Shown: piece after piece, positions 58,372 to 64,000 of the stretch
Layout of the letters: every line of letters starts with the position of its first letter
How positions within the stretch are numbered: position 1 is the first letter of the stretch
NCBI RefSeq assembly: GCF_029962835.1
Contig: NC_080573.1
Span: 36,139,001 to 36,203,000, forward strand
Origin: Magnolia sinica
Taxonomy: Eukaryota; Streptophyta; Magnoliopsida; Magnoliales; Magnoliaceae
Length of the DNA stretch: 64,000 bases
Reading direction: 5' to 3'
Translations under genes and position numbers: made by a program
The notes under the pieces: model-generated
The model's input: the letters and a program-made list of their open reading frames with translations, nothing else
Told to the model about the DNA's origin: nothing
Database searches by the model: none

Positions 58372-59482
58372 CCTCCTAGTCTGACGGAGGTGTTGTTAGG
58401 TTTACTGTTTTCCACTGTTTAGGATAGTTTTCTTTCCACTATTTAGGATAGTTTTCTTTCCTCCGTTTAGGATAGTTTGCTTATTATCTGGTTGAGTCTT
58501 TTGTGTTAACCCATCTTCGTACTGAAATCATTGGAAAAGCCTTAAAATTCCTTCTTTAGGTACTATCTTCCTATTACTTCCCTTTTTCTTTTTGTTGCCT
58601 CTTTTACATTACATGCTTATTTTTTTTACATTGAGGACAATGTAGATTTTAGGCTGGGGATGAGAAATTAGATAAACTAATTAGTTGTTTTCTTAGTCTT
58701 TGAGCAAAAATTGTGGGAAATTTTTAAAAAAAAACTTTTGAAGTTTAAGATATTTAATATTGATGATTTATATCTCTTAGATTCAGTTACTTGGAGATTT
58801 CAATGTAAGTTCGAATTATTAATCCATGATTAGGAGTTTTAAACATTGATTGAGTCATGATGTCATATATCACATCTAGCTTTCACATTAAAGCGTTAGT
58901 TGACATTGAATTGTTAACTTGGCGATTATTTAGCATGAAAGGATCCAACCTAGGGAATTTGTCCATCATGTTCAAAAAAAAAAAAAACAATAATACTTAG
59001 CTAAAAAAATAGTTGTCTTCAAAAAGGCCTCCTATTAAAAATCTTTAAAAAGGTTGACATATCGTGAAAGCCATCAATGGAAAAATCAAAACCTGGAGGA
59101 ATAAAAGGGGAATTAAATGATGAACTTTAAGGCCAGTTTCATTTTAGGTTTTGGTTGTCCTGAATGTTTTGTTTTTTTTATCAATGTTATAATGAAAATG
59201 AAGAATTGAACTTTTGATTATGATAAGTCTATACTTCATTATGCACCTATGGAACTCAATGTTTGGAATGGTTCCAATTGGAGGATTAATGCTTTGAACT
59301 TGATTATGAAGTTTACCGAATGCTAGAGTTTAGGAGAGAATATTGCTTAACATTGATGTATTTTGAAACTCTATTATCTGCATTGTTTTTTAAACTTCTT
59401 TAGCTTATGGAAATTATATAATAGTTTTGAAATATTTTTCGCATACTTTGCACGGGACAACCAAAATGCTGGTTGAAGATTG
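58372..59482 (+). other. Athila 3' untranslated region
   Basis: This is non-coding. It contains a triplicated 'gtttaggatagttttctttcc' block (58410-58475) and the motif acattgaggacaatgtagat (58640), which typically follows integrase in Athila-like elements. The end, 'gggacaaccaaaatgctggttgaag', stands where a polypurine tract is expected but is worn. Confidence 0.6.
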
Positions 59483-60683
59483 TGTTGAGGGTCAAATATT
59501 GCATATCATCCCCCATTTATATCTTGTTTTATGAACATGATAATGCTTAATGTCCTATTTTACTCATGTTTGTGTTGGAAAGTGAATTAAGAAGTTAGAT
59601 TGGAAAAGGTGCTAAAAGCATGAATTTTATGCTTAAAGATCATTAAGGCAAGTGATGAATCTTATGAGACCAAGATTGAAGAATACATATGCCAAAGATC
59701 CAAGGAAACCAAGTGATGAAGGAAGAGTTTCGAAGACGTGAAGTGAAGAAAAGGAATCCTGAAAATTGTCCTAAAAACAGATTTCGGGACTAGAAAAGTC
59801 TAATTCTGGAAAACTGCCAGAATAGACTTCGATTCTATCGAAGACTGTTAAATAGTATCAAAGAACATATCGAAGACACTTCGATAGAATTAAGAATTTC
59901 ATGATTTCAGGCTAAACTCGTTGGACAGTTCTGGACCGATCTTCGATTCAATCGAAGACTATTTGATAGAATCGAAGGACATATTAAAGACACTTCAATA
60001 GAATTGAAATTGCATGAATTTGAGGCAGTTTCTAGATTTTTCTAAGTTGGTGCAAAAGGATGTGTTGCACAACTATAAAAAGGAGTCCTCGGGGCATCTC
60101 TGGGCATCATATAAGGTTTGGAGGAGCAAAGTACAAGGGTGGAGAGCCATTGCCAAGCATTTTTCTTCTTTTTTCCTTAGTTTTTCATGCTTTCTTCTAA
60201 GGTTTTAGATTCAATCCTGTCTATATTGGCTAAACCTCTTAGATAGGGCTACGTGGTGAAGCTTGTAGCATGATAGGATGTTTCTATTGCTTTGATTTAT
60301 GTTTTTATTGAACTTACTTTGATTCTAGTTTGATATTTAAGGAATACTTTCAGTTTTTAATGGTTTATTGTGACTCAAATTACAGTAGATCTTTAATAGA
60401 TTTAAGTATCTTCTTTTCATGCTTTGAGATTATGAAATTAGGAAATCCCATTGTTCACCATTGTCCCTTGGGCATGGTTGGATGATGGAATCACTTCTAA
60501 TCTTCATAATTCTCCTAAGTTTGTGGAATTGGTATATCCTGTTGTTTTCAATTGTCTCCAGGGCATGGCTAAGTGATTGAATCACATCCAATCCTCACAA
60601 CTCTCATCCATTGAGAATTAGCTCAAAGGAAGTTAAGATTTGGTTTTATTGTTATCTTTTTGAACTGGATAAGATAGGACTCC
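59483..60683 (+). repeat. Athila 3' LTR, truncated by Tekay-R
   Basis: The probable start is TGTTGAGGGTCAAATATTGC, a common opening of Athila/Tat LTRs. It includes a short palindrome cluster at 59820-60005 and a TATA box at 60073. It runs to 60683, where the Tekay-R LTR begins. The 5' LTR is not in the window, so the start is inferred. Confidence 0.55.
59820..60082 (+). promoter_or_regulatory. Athila LTR promoter with CTTCGAT...ATCGAAG palindromes
   Basis: cttcgattctatcgaag, 'atcgaagacacttcgatag', cttcgattcaatcgaag and 'gatagaatcgaagg' lie in 59826-60005. They are followed about 65 bases later by ctataaaaag (60073-60082), a good TATA box. The layout mirrors the arrays in the two Sirevirus families. 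Confidence 0.6.
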
Positions 60684-63600
60684 CGTAATGCCCCGAATTT
60701 CGAGGGTCGAGCAAAGCTCTACTCCCGAGGCCCGACAAATCACTTATATAACATGGATAATGATGTTCAGATTTCGTCCATATTAATGAGTCAAACATGA
60801 GCAAGATTATATACTAAAACAACATATCATACTTTGGATATAATTAAATTAAGCAAGCAGCAGACTGAAACATATATATTTAAATATGTGTGCATTTTAT
60901 CAAGTGCAGAGTATGTCACCAGGCTAAACATATACAAGTATTATTTCAAAATATACAAAATGGGGATATGTATAGTGCTTAACTAAGCCAAAAATCCCAA
61001 TATCCCTGCGTATCAGCACGAAATCTACATCGACCCGCCTGATAATTGAACATAGGAGAATTCCTTCTCCTCATCCATGTAGTCCTGCTCCATAGCACAA
61101 ACATTATTCGCACTTGCATCTAAAGCGTAGTCTGGTTGGTATTTTAAAACACCATTCCAAGGTGGGAGTGAGTGATCAACTTAGTAGTACTATAAGGAAT
61201 AGGTTGACATGTTATCAAGTCAATCAAGTAATAATGATAAAGCAATACAACAATCACTTCCCAACTACTCTTGTTAATATAGGAATGGTGTGCAAGTAAT
61301 GATGTATGCCCTCACACAAAGCTCCCTCACAAGTGATTCCTTCAACCTAAATCGCGCATGACAACCTCCCTCAAGTGCCCTTCCTTGTCAAACGCACCTC
61401 CTAACTAATGCAATGCGATGTATGGTCATGTTAGAAGGATACTTAGTTAAGCTTATTCATACAGCAGGTTCGGGAAGCTAAGGTACCTCCCTTTATATCA
61501 TTTACCCAAACCAAAGGATCCATCTAGGGTCATCATTCCTAGTTAAGCACATACGATAAGCAAGTTGTCGGTCATCGCCCCTAATGAAAATCAGTTGATA
61601 TGTAAGTTCAAAGGTTTATACTCGAGGTCACTATGGGAGGCTCGTCACCTCAGCGTAGGCCGACAGCTCGAACACGGTGTCCCATACCACCATACCCGGC
61701 TCACAAGTTTAGGTTGCTCACTGGTCACTATGGGGAGGCTTGTCACCCCAGCATAGGCCGACAACTCAATCACGGTGTCCCATACCACCATGCCCAGCTC
61801 ATGAGGCTTGACGGATCGTGGTACCATGGTTAAAGTGGGCTTTTACATTGGTGAAGGTATCTTAGATTCAAGCAGTGACGTCTATACATGGTGAACATAC
61901 AATAGACCAATCAGTTTATTAGGGAAGTTCGATTGGTACGGGCACACGCTAATGTAATCGACATGGAGCGCCTAAGCACCACGTGTGGCCTAACCATTGT
62001 CGACAATCATCGTGCGACCCAGATTCGTTAAATTTTCTCAAATGTGACGTGACTAATTCGGCCACCCGAACAAGGATTGTTATTGATTGCCTAGACTATG
62101 TTGTAATGCCAATCTTACTCAAATGTAGTAAATAAATACATGTGATAATCATTTCAGCATTTGACAAATAATCCAAGCAAATACTTCATTTTAGCATTTT
62201 ATCAAACACCTTGAACATGTTAACAAACACTTGCATTTTATCTATAAATTATGTAGAGGCAAATATGATTACATGAAATAAATTATACATACATACAAGG
62301 TAATGCAAAATCCTATCTTAATACTCGTAATAAGTACAAATCATCAACAATTTCTCATTCAAACAATTCAACAAACACTTAGACTACGCTATACCAAATA
62401 CATAGACTAGGTTAGTTACAACACATATCTTAATGATTCATTATACGGGGAGATCAACGTACATGTGACGATGATTTACCCTAGATGAGTAATCATGTTA
62501 AGCTCAAATCATATTCAAATGCTCATTCAAACATTTCAACAAACACATGGAATGCATTTTTTGCCTAACACAGTTCACACATGTATATTATGCAGAAATC
62601 GGCATATCTACGACAACATGAGAACAATCAAGTCAGACATAAATCATTAGATGACATTGAAAGCATTGAAAACCATAAACTAAACGTTTATAGTCCTCAC
62701 CTTTCATCGGAAAGCTCGATTTGGACTCGGTTCAACTATACGTTTCCCAAATACAAGACGTTAAACACCTAGACGACGTAATAGGTTAGCTAGCTCGAAA
62801 ACTACCAACCTGGATCTCTATAACGAGATTAGGGTTAGGGTTTCTTACCTAAATTCGTAGCTGAAACAGGTCGGATAGCAAAAGGAAGCGGCGATCTAGC
62901 ACGTAAAGTCGTGTGGGAAGATTCCTACAACAATCTCCCTGAACCTCACTTCTCTCCCTCCTCTTTTCTCTCTTCTCTCTCCTAGGGTTTTGAGAAAATT
63001 CGTATGGGAGAGAAATGAGGTGAAATAAGGGCTTTATATAGGCTCAGAAGTGATGCAAATGGCCTCAGGGCCACTATATACATATGTTGTATCCTTTGGG
63101 TGGTTGTTTTTGACAAACAGGGCTCATAGGGAGGGCCAATACTCTCCTACATCACAGGGTATACTCCCTGACAATGGATCTATGCTAGAACTGTGTTTGT
63201 AGTGCGATCGGATGGGCTGATCGACTGTGGAGGACCTGTGTCAGATCAATAGTCATACTTACTCGATTGGGGCAACAGTTTTATATATATGAGCAATGAA
63301 ATTTCCTTTTATCATGGGTGAAGTTTGGTCAGAAACTGACGGTCCAAAATCCTCAATTTCGCATGTGAGCGAATGGCCCAGTTCACTTAAGTTTCAACTC
63401 ATTTTTTAAACATATTCTCGTTTCTCACACACTTCACTTGGGGCTCAAGTTGTGCATTTCTGGACACCATCTGGGCTCGATTCCCGTGATGGTTGTTAAG
63501 CCCAGTAGGAGAGATATAACCCTATAGTTTCGCAAACATCAGACTTCCGACATGTGGTCTGGGTCCGATACAAGGTTTCAATGTACTCTCGAGAGTGACA

Positions 63601-63821
63601 GGCTCTTGGGATTTCTCCTAGGTCATTATACTTTGTTAAGTCAATGGTATTAATGGTTTTAGGCCTTCTCATTTATGAGAATGGTGGCCCGAGCTAAATT
63701 CAACAATTATTCAGTTTAGTACTTAACTAAATTCTACCTAAATTATGACGGATACAGTCCTTGGGTGATTCTGCTTGAGGTGATACTCGGGTCCTTGTAT
63801 GGATATTTCCAGGACATTATA
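60684..63821 (-). repeat. Tekay-R 3' LTR
   Basis: It is 3138 bp on the reverse strand and matches Tekay-L LTR throughout. The two ends have each lost one terminal base match: it begins cgtaatgcccc at the + strand left edge, and its sense start is TATAATGTCC. The polypurine tract and pol lie to its right, so it is the 3' LTR of a - strand element that continues past the window. Short frames inside it, such as 61565-61833, are shadows. Confidence 0.9.
62829..63041 (-). promoter_or_regulatory. Tekay LTR TATA box with telobox-like words
   Basis: The reverse-strand CTATATAAAG (63032-63041) is a canonical TATA box about 0.8 kb from the LTR sense start. Downstream in sense are AAAACCCTAGG (about 62983), a purine-rich run, and AAACCCTAACCCTAA (62829-62843). 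The last matches the plant telobox (AAACCCTAA). In Tekay-L the same words occur at 16648 and 16827, while the TATA box itself is split by E1. Confidence 0.65.
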
Positions 63822-64000
63822 ATCTACCCCCCTTAAAGAAAAATTTCATTCCTGAAATTAGTACCTTTTCGTACTCCTCGAGGATCTGAGGGTAGTTCTT
63901 ACGGACTTCAGCTTTTGTTTCCCAAGTAGCTTCTTCCTCAGTGTGGTGTGTCCATAGTACTTTCACAAGTGGGATAACCATGCTGCATGGGACTTGTTCC
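63817..64000 (-). CDS. Tekay-R pol, C-terminal end with chromodomain-like block (partial)
   Basis: The reverse frame is open from the window edge down to a TAA at 63817-63819, which overlaps the LTR by five bases. It reads VIPLVKVLWTHHTEEEATWE, then EVRKNYPQILEEYEK. The pattern VLW-x-H-x-x-EEATWE is the second half of the integrase-borne chromodomain of plant chromoviruses (Tekay/Del, Reina and relatives), which is thought to help target integration. The rest of pol lies outside the window. With the 3.1 kb LTR, the Tekay/Del clade is the best guess. Confidence 0.8.
   Translation of the reverse strand, partial: EQVPCSMVIPLVKVLWTHHTEEEATWETKAEVRKNYPQILEEYEKVLISGMKFFFKGGRL
63822..63836 (-). other. 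Tekay-R polypurine tract
   Basis: The + strand atctaccccccttaa lies beside the LTR, sense ttaaggggggtagat. Confidence 0.8.

Larger units (their letters stand above)
18988..60683 (+). mobile_element. Athila-type Ty3/gypsy retrotransposon, split by two large insertions
   Basis: Its segments are 18988-21671, 32023-34512 and 57895-60683. Gag, protease, RT, RNase H and integrase appear in gypsy order (RT before integrase). The residues match Athila best: the protease-adjacent block 'LGELKPT...PRGIIEDVLV', the RT block MPFGL...FQQCMMSIF, and the integrase tail 'HGAVEIQN...FKVNGQRL'. Removing E2 and E3 with one target copy each restores continuity. Tekay-L and Tekay-R lie at its two ends, and its 5' LTR is not in the window. 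Many stops and altered active sites show it is the oldest layer. Confidence 0.9.

Overview
The window is nuclear DNA of a flowering plant. It is made almost entirely of LTR retrotransposons nested inside one another. I see no host gene, tRNA, rRNA or CRISPR array. The species cannot be named from the sequence alone. Evidence for the nest: LTR ends beginning TG and finishing CA, tRNA-iMet-type primer sites, polypurine tracts, five-base target duplications at most insertion edges, and recognisable gag, protease, integrase, RT and RNase H remnants.

Layout. (1) 1-18987: a long-LTR Ty3/gypsy element on the + strand (Tekay-L): end of its 5' LTR, a non-coding interior with MITE remnants, and a 3' LTR of about 3.2 kb. 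That LTR is split exactly at its TATA box by a Ty1/copia Sirevirus-type element on the - strand (E1, 5892-16599). (2) 18988-60683: a decayed Ty3/gypsy Athila element on the + strand, the oldest layer. It is interrupted twice. Between protease and RT lies a + strand Sirevirus-type element (E2, 21672-32022). In the middle of the integrase lies a 23.4 kb insertion, a second family of Sirevirus-type element on the - strand (E3, 34513-57889). E3 carries two younger insertions: a 4.3 kb probable solo LTR (35089-39413) in its left LTR, and a Sirevirus-type element with near-identical LTRs (E5, 41928-50389) in its interior. (3) 60684-64000: a second Tekay-like element on the - strand (Tekay-R), inserted in the Athila 3' LTR. 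Its 3' LTR and a chromodomain-like end of pol are visible, and the rest lies beyond the window.

How the parts work. All four copia elements carry, downstream of pol and in the same orientation, an accessory ORF (aORF) with a conserved plant-transposon-type domain, an acidic linker and a predicted C-terminal coiled coil. In E5 this ORF is open for 379 codons, although E5 has lost RT, RNase H and most of integrase. E5 gag is also open. E5 therefore looks like a non-autonomous element that would depend on a relative for enzymes while keeping gag and aORF.

Most interesting pattern: three unrelated LTR families here (E1/E2/E5, E3, Athila) each place a dense array of short palindromes with a CGA...TCG frame just upstream of a TATA-like box. 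In both Sirevirus families the same family-specific palindrome reappears 0.1-0.4 kb upstream of the aORF, as if the accessory gene had its own copy of the LTR control module. A repeated hairpin-plus-polypurine module upstream of each Sirevirus 3' LTR is a second conserved non-coding pattern. All counts and alignments were made by eye.
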